A stretch of DNA of 7,195 bases, taken from NCBI GenBank assembly GCA_013817465.1, contig JACDCP010000164.1, positions 1-7,195 on the forward strand, given 5' to 3'. This DNA comes from Gammaproteobacteria bacterium. Lineage in GTDB: Bacteria; Pseudomonadota; Gammaproteobacteria; Steroidobacterales; JACDCP01. This document shows, one piece after another, positions 1 to 5,968 of this stretch. Positions within the stretch are counted from its first letter, which is position 1. The number at the start of each line of letters is the position of its first letter. Below the pieces are notes generated by a model that ran no database searches, was not told the DNA's origin, and saw only the letters and a list, made by a program, of their open reading frames with translations. Position numbers and translations under genes: made by a program.

Positions 1-256
1 CCTGGGCCGGCGGCAGGGGCTGACCGTCGCGGTAGGGGTAGAGCCGGAATTGCGGCGGCACGCCGCTTTCGAAAATGGTCATTTCCAGCGCGAAGTCGCC
101 GTCGCGCAGCAGGCGGCCGTTGTGCGGGCCGCGCTCATAATCCCCTTCGGGGACGCGTTCATTTACCGGGTCGTTCCGGCCGCAGCCGGAGAGCGCGGCC
201 AGCAGCAACGCGGTCGCGAGGGTGACCGCCAGGCGCGGTATCAATACGGGATTCAT
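1..256 (-). CDS. czcB: CzcB-like RND efflux periplasmic adaptor (membrane fusion lipoprotein), N-terminal part
   Basis: Partial gene; 85 codons are visible before the left edge. The protein begins MNPVLIPRLAVTLATALLLA and continues to a lipobox LSGC with the lipidated Cys at residue 25, so it should be anchored to a membrane and face the periplasm. After it comes the stretch GPHNGRLLRDGDFALEMTIF (residues 43-62), typical of the N-terminal region of CzcB/CusB-type adaptors, then GVPPQFRLYPY. Such adaptors link the inner-membrane RND pump to the outer-membrane channel in heavy-metal export. Its ATG (256-254) overlaps the TGA of the upstream czcC-like gene as ATGA, and AAGGAG lies eight bases before the ATG inside czcC, so translation is probably coupled. 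The barrel-sandwich and hairpin domains lie outside the window, so the assignment rests on the N-terminus and the operon order. The metal (Co/Zn/Cd or other) cannot be told. Confidence 0.85.
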   Translation of the reverse strand, partial: MNPVLIPRLAVTLATALLLAALSGCGRNDPVNERVPEGDYERGPHNGRLLRDGDFALEMTIFESGVPPQFRLYPYRDGQPLPPAQ

Positions 257-1569
257 CGCTTCATCTCCTTTGTCGCTGCCGTGACGCCCAACGCACGGCC
301 GGCGAGGCGTTCCAGCTCGACGAAGAACAGGTGGTAGTCGCGCGCGGCTTCGATGGCCTCGCGCTGAACGGTGAGCAACAGTTGCTGCGCGTCGACGAGC
401 TCCAGATACGAATAACGGCCAAGCTCGTAGCCGTCTTCGGTGACGCGCAGCGCCTTCTCCGCCTGCGGAATCACGCGCTCGCGCAGGGTGTCTGCCTGGG
501 TCCGCGCGTGCAGCAACTCCTGGTACAGCGCGTAGAGTGTGCGATAGAGATCCGCTCGAGCCGCGGCCTCGCGCGACTCCACGGCTTGCAAGCGGCTCTC
601 GACCTCGCGCTCGTAGGGTACGGCGCGCGACGCAGCGCCCAGCGGAACCGATATCCCGAAGACCAGGGCCTGGTCGTCGAAGGCTTCCAGCCGGCGCACG
701 CCGGCATTCAGGGTGACGTCGGAGCTGCGTTCGGATCGCGCGAGGGCGAGCTGTGCCTCCCGCACGCGCCGCTCTGAAGCGAAACGCGCCAGGTCGGGAT
801 TGCGGTCGAGGCTGGCCACCAGCGTCTGGAGTGGCTGCGGCTCCGGCAGATCGAAAAAGCTCGCATCTGCGATGACGAAATCCGGCTCGCGGACGTTCCA
901 GGCGCTGGTCAGGGTGACGCGGGCGCTGTTGAGCTCGTGCCGGGCGTGTTCCTCGGCAATCTCGGCGCGCGCCAGGGCAATGGTGGCCTTGCTGCTTTCG
1001 GCCTCGCCGGCCTTCGCCGCGCGCACGCGTCGGGTGACGAGAGACTGGCTGCGCCGGCCGAGCTCGGTAGCACGGCGCGTAAGTACGAGCGCCTCCTGGT
1101 CGGCGACCACGTGTATGAAGCGTCGTGCCACTTCGGCCAGCAGATCGAGCCGCTGAGTGTCCTGCTCGACAGCGAGCAGGGCGCGCTCGCTGTCGGCCCG
1201 ATCGATGCGGCGAGCACGTTTGCCGCCGCGTTCGATCACAGTGCCGAGACGCAGCGTCGTCTCCAGAGCGTCGATGCCGCGCAGATTGCCGCTGCCCAGG
1301 AAGTCCTCAGCCTCGACCCTCAGCTCCAGCGGCGGACGTAAGCCCGCCTGCTCGCGCCGACTTTCCAGCGCACGCAGCTCGAAGCCGGCGGCGCGCAGGC
1401 CCGGGTTCTCGGCCAGTGTTCGCGCTACCGCGTCGGTCAGCGTAATGGACGACGGCGGTTCATCGGTGACCGGTGAAACGGAAGAGGCGGGACGAGGAAC
1501 ATCAGACGCCGCCAGAGGCATCAAGGGCAGCGCAAGCAGCGCCAGCCCGACATGGAACATGCGGGACAC
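253..1569 (-). CDS. czcC: CzcC-like TolC-family outer-membrane efflux channel
   Basis: A 438-residue protein, normal length for outer-membrane factors of RND metal pumps. It forms the trimeric outer-membrane/periplasmic tunnel of a CzcCBA-type exporter. The N-terminus (FHVGLALLALPLMPLAAS) is a signal peptide without a lipobox Cys. Two OEP repeats are visible: the first starts near residue 41 (SITLTDAVARTLAENPGLRA) and the second near residue 253 (LDRNPDLARFASERRVREAQ). Both are rich in long Arg/Glu/Ala helices. The closing part has the typical GYELGRYSYLELVDAQQLLL. The GTG at 1569 is chosen because GGAG lies eight bases upstream (1578-1581); the ATG three codons in (1560) would leave a 17-base gap. 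It follows the CzcI-like gene after a 101-bp hairpin-containing spacer and overlaps czcB by four bases. The family is clear; the metal specificity is inferred from context. Confidence 0.92.
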   Translation of the reverse strand: MSRMFHVGLALLALPLMPLAASDVPRPASSVSPVTDEPPSSITLTDAVARTLAENPGLRAAGFELRALESRREQAGLRPPLELRVEAEDFLGSGNLRGIDALETTLRLGTVIERGGKRARRIDRADSERALLAVEQDTQRLDLLAEVARRFIHVVADQEALVLTRRATELGRRSQSLVTRRVRAAKAGEAESSKATIALARAEIAEEHARHELNSARVTLTSAWNVREPDFVIADASFFDLPEPQPLQTLVASLDRNPDLARFASERRVREAQLALARSERSSDVTLNAGVRRLEAFDDQALVFGISVPLGAASRAVPYEREVESRLQAVESREAAARADLYRTLYALYQELLHARTQADTLRERVIPQAEKALRVTEDGYELGRYSYLELVDAQQLLLTVQREAIEAARDYHLFFVELERLAGRALGVTAATKEMKR

Positions 1570-1577
1570 GTACTTTT

Positions 1578-1581
1578 CTCC
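1578..1581 (-). promoter_or_regulatory. Shine-Dalgarno of czcC
   Basis: On the minus strand this reads GGAG, eight bases before the GTG at 1569. It decides between the GTG and the ATG at 1560, favouring the GTG. Confidence 0.6.
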
Positions 1582-1602
1582 GGAAATCCACGGGCGCGCA
1601 GT

Positions 1603-1624
1603 GACGCGGCGCTTGCGCCGCGTC
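1603..1624 (-). repeat. Perfect 10-bp inverted repeat (intercistronic hairpin, promoter-distal)
   Basis: The arms 1603-1612 (GACGCGGCGC) and 1615-1624 (GCGCCGCGTC) are exact reverse complements around a two-base centre. In the czc mRNA this folds as a nine-pair, almost all G-C stem with a CAAG loop, about 20 bases ahead of the czcC Shine-Dalgarno. No T-run follows on the minus strand, so it is not a standard intrinsic terminator. A role in mRNA stability or in adjusting expression between the small first gene and the channel gene is inference. Confidence 0.75.
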
Positions 1625-1641
1625 GCTCCGATCGATCAGAC

Positions 1642-1658
1642 GTCGCCCGGCGGGCGAC
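1642..1658 (-). repeat. Perfect 7-bp inverted repeat (intercistronic hairpin, promoter-proximal)
   Basis: The arms 1642-1648 (GTCGCCC) and 1652-1658 (GGGCGAC) pair perfectly around a three-base loop. It lies 12 bases downstream of the stop codon of the CzcI-like gene in the transcribed direction and 17 bases before the second hairpin. No T-run follows. Together the two hairpins fill much of the 101-bp gap between the two genes. Confidence 0.65.
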
Positions 1659-1670
1659 ACGCAGCTTCGA

Positions 1671-1988
1671 TCAGATGGCCGGTGGCCGGAAAGGCGTGGA
1701 GGCGTAGCCGGCCGTTGCGCCGGGCAAAGCCGGCAGGGGCGCGAAGACCCGGCTGAACATCAGATCCGCCATCACTTCGCCGACAGGCGGCCCGAAGGCG
1801 GGAACCCCTCCGTGAAAATGCCCCACGGTGAGCAAGTCCTCCGCCCAGTCGCCGGAATGCTCGTGGTCGACGCCCGCCGGGGCGGACGACACAGCCATGG
1901 CATGATGTCCCGTCGGGGCTGGCACGGATTGCATGGCGCTCGTCAATGCCATCAGTACGATGAGCACGAGGCCGGTAAGCGTGCGCAT
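1671..1988 (-). CDS. CzcI-like small His-rich exported protein at the head of the czc operon
   Basis: A 105-residue protein. MRTLTGLVLIVLMALTSA is a hydrophobic signal sequence. The mature part holds three pairs of His residues: HH at 28-29, HEH at 42-44 and HFH at 57-59. The C-terminus is Pro-rich and ends FRPPAI. Size, export signal, His pairs and position directly before a czcC-like gene match the CzcI type of small periplasmic proteins found at the start of czc operons, thought to affect metal-dependent regulation or bind metal in the periplasm. Sequence identity to known CzcI is not obvious by eye, so no symbol is given. An upstream in-frame ATG (2033) lies only a few bases past the predicted transcription start, and the region between lacks a signal sequence, so the ATG at 1988 is preferred. 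Its ribosome site is imperfect: GGAGG abuts the ATG and AAGGA lies 12 bases upstream. Confidence 0.7.
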   Translation of the reverse strand: MRTLTGLVLIVLMALTSAMQSVPAPTGHHAMAVSSAPAGVDHEHSGDWAEDLLTVGHFHGGVPAFGPPVGEVMADLMFSRVFAPLPALPGATAGYASTPFRPPAI

Positions 1989-2043
1989 CCTCCGCTTGCG
2001 TCCTTGCCGTGATCTGTTATTGGGAGGTTGCATGCGAGGCGCC

Positions 2044-2072
2044 ATACTAGGGGTAGCCGACGACATTGACAA
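2044..2072 (-). promoter_or_regulatory. Sigma70-like promoter for the czc operon
   Basis: On the minus strand, TTGTCA (2072-2067; 5 of 6 matches to TTGACA) is followed by exactly 17 bases and TAGTAT (2049-2044; 4 of 6 matches to TATAAT). Transcription would start near 2037, about 50 bases before the ATG at 1988. The 17-bp spacer is that of an ordinary promoter, not the 19-20 bp spacer used by MerR-family activators. No clear operator dyad overlaps it. Confidence 0.55.
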
Positions 2073-2163
2073 GCATAGAGGTCGCGGGCGATCCGACCAC
2101 GTGAGGCGGAGAGCTCGGGAACAAACCCGGACCGGCAACGGCGCGCACCGCGATAAAGACGCG

Positions 2164-2181
2164 ACGCTCCCGTGGGAGCGT
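2164..2181 (-). terminator. Inverted repeat, possible weak terminator after the DUF2182 gene
   Basis: ACGCTCCC (2164-2171) and GGGAGCGT (2174-2181) are perfect reverse complements around GT, giving a seven-pair stem with a four-base loop. It lies 37 bases past the DUF2182 stop codon and upstream of the czc promoter, where a transcript end is expected. Only a short TCTTT follows, after CGCG, so it is a poor intrinsic terminator. It could instead be a protein-binding site. Confidence 0.4.
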
Positions 2182-2217
2182 TTGACGCGGTTGTCGAACG
2201 AGCCCCGCATGTGCTCG

Positions 2218-2985
2218 CTATGCCGCCAGCGAAACGAGCAGGGCCGCGCCCCAGAGGATCAGACCGGCGCCGCTGGCATAGCCCAGCCAGTGCCCGGCGG
2301 GGGCGCCTTTCTCCAGCAGGACCAGCGCGGCCAGGCCGATGATCCAGTAGAGGTTCATGACGCCGCCGTAAAAGAGCAGGCCCATGAGCACCCAGCAGCA
2401 ACCCAGACAATAGAGACCGTGCAGGGCGCCCATGCGCAGCGCGCCCCCGTGGCCCCTGCGCCAGTGCGTGGTGACGAATTCGAGCGGTGAGCGGCATTGG
2501 CGCAGGCAGGCGTGCTTGAGCGGCGTCAACTGATAGATTCCGGCTGCGATCAGCAAGCCGCCGCCGAACGCGACGCTGACGCTCGACATCTCCATCGCCG
2601 ACAGCAGCCCGATTGTCTCCAGCCACCATTGCAATCCGGTGGCGGCCAGACTGAAACCGCTCCAGGCCAGCAGATAGCCGGCGCCGAAGACGCCGGTCGG
2701 AACGAAGGGCGCGCCCTGCGATCGCCACTTGCGGTTGGCGGCAGCGAAGAACAGGAGCATCGGTACCGCGCTCGGCAGCATCATGGCGATCATCATGATC
2801 CACCACATGACGAACATGAGCAGCGCATAAGTCGGCGTCCATGCCATCGGCATGTCCATCGGGCTGGACATGTCCATGCCGGCGCCAGCAAGCAGCCAGG
2901 CCCAGGCGAGCGCGATGACCGTGATCAGGCCGCCGAGCACGACCGCCCGGTCCCGCCTGACGACACTTTCCACGATGCTGGTCAT
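2218..2985 (-). CDS. DUF2182 family predicted metal-binding integral membrane protein
   Basis: 255 residues with about six or seven hydrophobic segments (roughly 14-35, 54-80, 97-120, 135-152, 185-205, 207-226, 235-253). The family is recognised from MWWIMMIAMMLPS (60-72), the motif TPLKHACLRQCRSP (154-167, with H158, C160 and C164) and GLYCLGCCWVLM (190-201, with C193, C196 and C197). After the first membrane helix comes a Met-rich loop, MDMSSPMDMPM (37-47), resembling sites that bind soft metals such as Cu(I). The family's biochemical role is not established; it is only predicted to bind metal. The gene lies 43 bases after the DUF1326 gene on the same strand, a pairing I know from other bacteria, so the two products probably work together. 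The ribosome site is weak (AGGCGGT). A role in metal transport or sensing is inference. Confidence 0.85.
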   Translation of the reverse strand: MTSIVESVVRRDRAVVLGGLITVIALAWAWLLAGAGMDMSSPMDMPMAWTPTYALLMFVMWWIMMIAMMLPSAVPMLLFFAAANRKWRSQGAPFVPTGVFGAGYLLAWSGFSLAATGLQWWLETIGLLSAMEMSSVSVAFGGGLLIAAGIYQLTPLKHACLRQCRSPLEFVTTHWRRGHGGALRMGALHGLYCLGCCWVLMGLLFYGGVMNLYWIIGLAALVLLEKGAPAGHWLGYASGAGLILWGAALLVSLAA

Positions 2986-2993
2986 GACACCGC

Positions 2994-3008
2994 CTGCGCG
3001 ACGCGCAG
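2994..3008 (-). repeat. Short perfect inverted repeat between the DUF1326 and DUF2182 genes
   Basis: CTGCGCG (2994-3000) and CGCGCAG (3002-3008) are reverse complements around a single base; as RNA, a six-pair stem with a three-base loop. It fills a third of the 43-bp gap just upstream of the DUF2182 ribosome site. It could modulate translation or stability. It could also arise by chance in GC-rich DNA. Confidence 0.4.
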
Positions 3009-3028
3009 CGAGTCCGGGAACTCCGGGT

Positions 3029-3664
3029 TCAGCCGACCGGGCCGGTCGGCGTCATGTGCAGCATCGTCAGGTGGCCGTGGCCGTTCGCCCAGTCGAGCGC
3101 GATCGGACGATCCGCGTGCGTCGTGCTGCTCGCATATTCAGCCTCGCGGTATTCGAAACCGTGCGGCAGCGAAACCCGCGCGCGATGCGCCTCGCCGGTG
3201 ATCGGATTGGTAATGGGCCCGGTCTTTGCTTCAACCAGGCCGTCGACGGAAAAATGCGCCTTCCGGTTCTCGATGTCCGCCTCGAACTCGATGTGCGCGA
3301 AGCGGGGCTCGTGCATTTTTTCGAACGTCGTCGCAAAGACGTTGAACATCGTGGCGCCCGGTTCGGTTTCCTCGCCGGAGAGGATTTTGAGGATCGCTTC
3401 GCGCTGCGCCGGGTCGGCGCGCTCATCGACGATCGGCAACGCTTCTCCGCGGCCCTCGTGAATCGCCCCGGGCCAGGCAAAAAGTCCGACCCAGCGAAGG
3501 CCGTCGAGCTTCACCTTGCCAAAATGGCCCTCGTCGATGCGCATTGCGACGGCGGCTCGGCAGTTCCCGTGCGAGGGCAGCGAGTTGAATTGACACGGAC
3601 AGCCCCAGTTGCAGTTGCAGGTGGTGACTTCCGGCCCGCGGATGCTCCAGTCAATGTAAGCCAT
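3029..3664 (-). CDS. DUF1326 family protein with CxCxxxCxC cluster
   Basis: 211 residues, soluble, with no signal peptide or membrane segment. The family is recognised from the N-terminal TTCNCNWGCPCQFNS, with Cys at 16, 18, 22 and 24 and a fifth Cys at 35 (HGNC). These are the only cysteines in the protein, suggesting a metal site or redox cluster. Other typical parts are RIDEGHFGKVKLDGLRW and FSVDGLVEAKTGPITNPITG. The C-terminus is His/Met-rich (HGHLTMLHM). The biochemical function of the family is unknown. The ATG at 3664 is chosen because AGAGGT lies eight bases upstream and the protein then starts MAYIDWSIRGPEV; an ATG at 3697 would add 11 residues without a ribosome site. The gene follows the EEP gene by 49 bases and precedes the DUF2182 gene by 43, so it is likely co-transcribed with the latter. 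Confidence 0.88.
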   Translation of the reverse strand: MAYIDWSIRGPEVTTCNCNWGCPCQFNSLPSHGNCRAAVAMRIDEGHFGKVKLDGLRWVGLFAWPGAIHEGRGEALPIVDERADPAQREAILKILSGEETEPGATMFNVFATTFEKMHEPRFAHIEFEADIENRKAHFSVDGLVEAKTGPITNPITGEAHRARVSLPHGFEYREAEYASSTTHADRPIALDWANGHGHLTMLHMTPTGPVG

Positions 3665-3705
3665 GTTATTCGACCTCTGTTGCTCCGATGGCATCATGCC
3701 GGAAA

Positions 3706-3711
3706 AGTATA
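3706..3711 (-). promoter_or_regulatory. Candidate -10 box upstream of the DUF1326 gene
   Basis: The minus strand reads TATACT, one mismatch from TATAAT, 41 bases before the DUF1326 start codon and just past the EEP stop codon. No convincing -35 box lies 16-18 bases upstream. The DUF1326-DUF2182 pair may have its own promoter here or be read from the EEP gene. Confidence 0.3.
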
Positions 3712-3713
3712 GC

Positions 3714-4406
3714 TCATGCGACGAGACGAGCCTTTACGACGAGCGGCAGGTGATCCGAAGCGATGCGGGCATCCCTCAGCGGAGATACATAGCTCGCCAT
3801 GGGGCGCAGACCGCGCAAAAAGCACCTGTCCAGGGCGAACATCGGCAGCCGGGAGGGAAAGGTGCGGATCGGCGGCACGACATCGAGGAGCGCGGCCAGC
3901 GATCGGGCTACCGGACCTCTGGCGCGCAGCTCGTTGAAATCGCCGAGCAGGATGGTCGCCACGTCCCGCTGCGAGTCGATCACTGTGGCGAGACGCCGGC
4001 TCTGTGTGCGCCGTTCGATGCGATTCAAGCCGAAGTGCGTGGTGATCACGCGAAGGGATACACCCTGCCAGTCGCAGACGACCTCCAGCGCACCTCTGGG
4101 CTCCCTCGACGCCACGGCCAGGTCGTGGCGGATAAGCTTCAGGACCGGCAGGCACGTGAACAGCGCGTTGCCGTAGCGACAGTCGAATCGCTCGCAGACA
4201 TCACCCTTTACCGCGTGCATGCCCAGTCTCGACGCGAACCAGTCGACCAGCGGCCCGTCGTCGTGGCTCCGATCGTAAAATTCCTGCACGGCGACGATGG
4301 CCGGGGCTTCGGCAGTGATGATCGCCGCGATGCGTTCCGGGTCGAAACTCCGGTCCGTACCGATGCATCCATGCACGTTGTAGGTCATGACCGTAAGTGG
4401 CTGCAT
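3714..4406 (-). CDS. Endonuclease/exonuclease/phosphatase (EEP) family protein, YbhP-like
   Basis: 230 residues, one EEP fold. The metal-dependent phosphodiesterase motifs are all present in order: TYNVHG (N10), VQEF (E42), YGNALFT, EPRGAL, TTHFGL (H124), LLGDFNE (D156, N158), LDRCF (D193) and SDHLPL (D218, H219). It is therefore expected to be catalytically active, cutting a phosphodiester or phosphomonoester bond with Mg2+. The substrate (nucleic acid, lipid head group or other) cannot be read from sequence. There is no signal peptide, so it is probably cytoplasmic. It is divergent from a cardiolipin synthase/PLD gene; in E. coli the EEP protein YbhP is encoded next to ClsB, which supports a lipid-related role by analogy only. 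No ribosome site precedes the ATG at 4406, and a -10-like TATAGT eight bases upstream suggests a leaderless message. Confidence 0.9.
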   Translation of the reverse strand: MQPLTVMTYNVHGCIGTDRSFDPERIAAIITAEAPAIVAVQEFYDRSHDDGPLVDWFASRLGMHAVKGDVCERFDCRYGNALFTCLPVLKLIRHDLAVASREPRGALEVVCDWQGVSLRVITTHFGLNRIERRTQSRRLATVIDSQRDVATILLGDFNELRARGPVARSLAALLDVVPPIRTFPSRLPMFALDRCFLRGLRPMASYVSPLRDARIASDHLPLVVKARLVA

Positions 4407-4414
4407 CGTGCGGT

Positions 4415-4422
4415 ACTATACT
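4415..4422. promoter_or_regulatory. Overlapping divergent -10-like boxes between the EEP and PLD genes
   Basis: The minus strand has TATAGT (4420-4415), eight bases before the EEP ATG. The plus strand has TATACT (4417-4422), about 80 bases before the PLD start. The two share four base pairs inside a small near-palindrome, GTACTATAC. Neither has a good -35 match at 16-18 bp. If real, the two promoters would compete for RNA polymerase. Confidence 0.35.
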
Positions 4423-4502
4423 GCACGCCCTGCCGGCCCTGACGGCTTCCCGACGCTCGACAGGTCGCCGGGAACTGCAGGGTGGGCGGGCGGCAATTGA
4501 GC

Positions 4503-5915
4503 ATGAACAGCCATCGGGGGAAAGCTCGCGTGCAAACGGGAACTCGACGTATCGTCGGCTGGCTCGCGGCTTTGGCCGTCGCAGTGGTGCTGCCTGTCAT
4601 CGTCGTGGGCCGATGTTCAGTGGCGGATTTCGGGACCGCTCCCGACACATCGAGCCTGCGCAGCGCGCAGGCGAAGAGCGAGGGCATGACCAGGAAAGAA
4701 CTTACCGCCGCGGAAGAGCGTTTCGCCGGCCTGGAGCCGAGGCTGGACAATTCGCCGTTGAGCGCCGGCAACCGGGTGACACTGCTTCTGGACGGTGAGG
4801 GAACCTATCCCGCCATGCTCGACGCAATCGCGGGCGCCCGCAATCACATTCATCTCGAAACCTACATCATGCTCGATGACGAGGTGGGCAACCGGTTCGC
4901 CGACGCGCTTATCGCTCGCAGCAGGGACGGTGTGGCCGTGCGGCTGATCTACGACGGCTTCGGCGGCACCGATGCAAACGATTTCTGGAAACGGCTCACG
5001 GATGCCGGCGTGCAGGTTTTCGAGAATAATCCGCCGGAGCCGACCGAAAACGCCGACGTCACGAGTTACAACAACCGGGATCATCGCAAGATACTGGTCG
5101 TCGACGGCAAGATCGCGTTCACCGGCGGCATCAACATTTACGATGTGTATGCGAACCGCGCCACCGACGACTCGGGAGGCAGCCTGAAGGGCAGCGGCGC
5201 AAGCAGCCCCTCGAAACCCAAGAACATGCGCTGGCGCGATACGCACCTGCGGATAGAAGGACCTGCCGTGGCGGAGCTGCAGAAGCTGTTCGTTGCGCAG
5301 TGGGAGCAGGAAAACGGCAGCATCGAGGATGGCGACTTGTATCCGAAGCAGCGGCGCATGGGCCGCGCCAGCGTCAAGATACTGGCTGGTGTCGGCGACA
5401 ACGCGAAACCGTCCGAGATTTACGCCGCGTATTTGAATGTCATCGGCAAGGCCGAGAAACGCATCTGGATCACGCAAGCGTACTTCGTTCCGAATGACGA
5501 GTTCATGATCGTGCTTCGCGAGGCGGCGCAGCGCGGAGTGGACGTCAAGATCATTCTGCCGGGCAAGACCGATGTCGCCCTCATCCGTCATGCGTCGCGG
5601 GCGCTTTATGGAAAGCTGCTCGAAGCCGGGGTGCAGATCTTCGAGTTTCAGGACGCTATCCTGCACGCCAAGACGGCGGTCGTCGACGACGTCTGGTCCA
5701 CCGTCGGTTCGAGCAACCTCGATTTCCGGAGCTTCCTCATCAACGACGAAGTCAACGCAGTCGTCATCGACGCAGCTTTCGCGGGCGAGATGGAACGGGC
5801 TTTCCTGGCCGATCTCGAGGACACGAGACAGATCACGCTCGAGAGCTGGAAGAACCGGCCGCTCGGCTACAAGCTGATCGAAGTCGCGGCGGGCTGGTTC
5901 AAGCCGTGGATCTGA
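4503..5915 (+). CDS. Cardiolipin synthase / phospholipase D family protein
   Basis: 470 residues from the ATG at 4503. One N-terminal membrane segment (about residues 17-36, IVGWLAALAVAVVLPVIVVG) is followed by two PLD domains. The first HKD motif is HRKILVVD (H194, K196, D201) and the second HAKTAVVD (H388, K390, D395), so both catalytic halves are intact. ETYIMLDDEVGNRFADAL, YFVPNDEF and SSNLDFRSFLINDEVN are typical of bacterial cardiolipin synthases, which join phosphatidylglycerol with a second phospholipid or alcohol. A single anchor instead of two membrane helices sets it apart from classical ClsA. A Ser/Gly-rich linker follows the first HKD domain (about 222-240). Upstream in-frame GTG (4482) and downstream GTG (4530, beginning VQTGTRR) are alternative starts; no strong ribosome site decides. 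A related PLD-type lipid transferase remains possible. Confidence 0.88.
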   Translation: MNSHRGKARVQTGTRRIVGWLAALAVAVVLPVIVVGRCSVADFGTAPDTSSLRSAQAKSEGMTRKELTAAEERFAGLEPRLDNSPLSAGNRVTLLLDGEGTYPAMLDAIAGARNHIHLETYIMLDDEVGNRFADALIARSRDGVAVRLIYDGFGGTDANDFWKRLTDAGVQVFENNPPEPTENADVTSYNNRDHRKILVVDGKIAFTGGINIYDVYANRATDDSGGSLKGSGASSPSKPKNMRWRDTHLRIEGPAVAELQKLFVAQWEQENGSIEDGDLYPKQRRMGRASVKILAGVGDNAKPSEIYAAYLNVIGKAEKRIWITQAYFVPNDEFMIVLREAAQRGVDVKIILPGKTDVALIRHASRALYGKLLEAGVQIFEFQDAILHAKTAVVDDVWSTVGSSNLDFRSFLINDEVNAVVIDAAFAGEMERAFLADLEDTRQITLESWKNRPLGYKLIEVAAGWFKPWI

Positions 5916-5968
5916 CCGGTCGGTGAACGATTCTTCGGGATCCTGCCCGAGCGGCGCCAAGCACAGGC

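Noticed and set aside
1632..1675. Nine-base direct repeat TCGATCAGA (1632-1640 and 1667-1675)
   Set aside because: Two short copies, one overlapping the stop codon of the CzcI-like gene; no flanking structure suggests an element or operator.
1952..2842. Open frame of 296 codons on the minus strand, in another frame of the DUF2182 gene
   Set aside because: Arg/Ala-rich composition typical of an off-frame translation; the DUF2182 frame carries the family motifs.
3690..3700. Small palindrome GGCATCATGCC upstream of the DUF1326 gene
   Set aside because: Five-base arms only; within chance expectation and no second copy nearby.
2852..3712. Open frame of 286 codons on the plus strand opposite the DUF1326 gene
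   Set aside because: No recognisable domain, and it covers the opposite strand of a well-supported gene.
3663..4442. Open frame of 259 codons on the plus strand opposite the EEP gene
   Set aside because: The EEP motifs on the minus strand are complete; this frame has no recognisable domain.
5935..5950. Inverted repeat TCGGG...CCCGA between the convergent PLD and chrA genes
   Set aside because: Only five base pairs and no T-run on either strand; too weak to call a terminator, although a terminator would be expected here.
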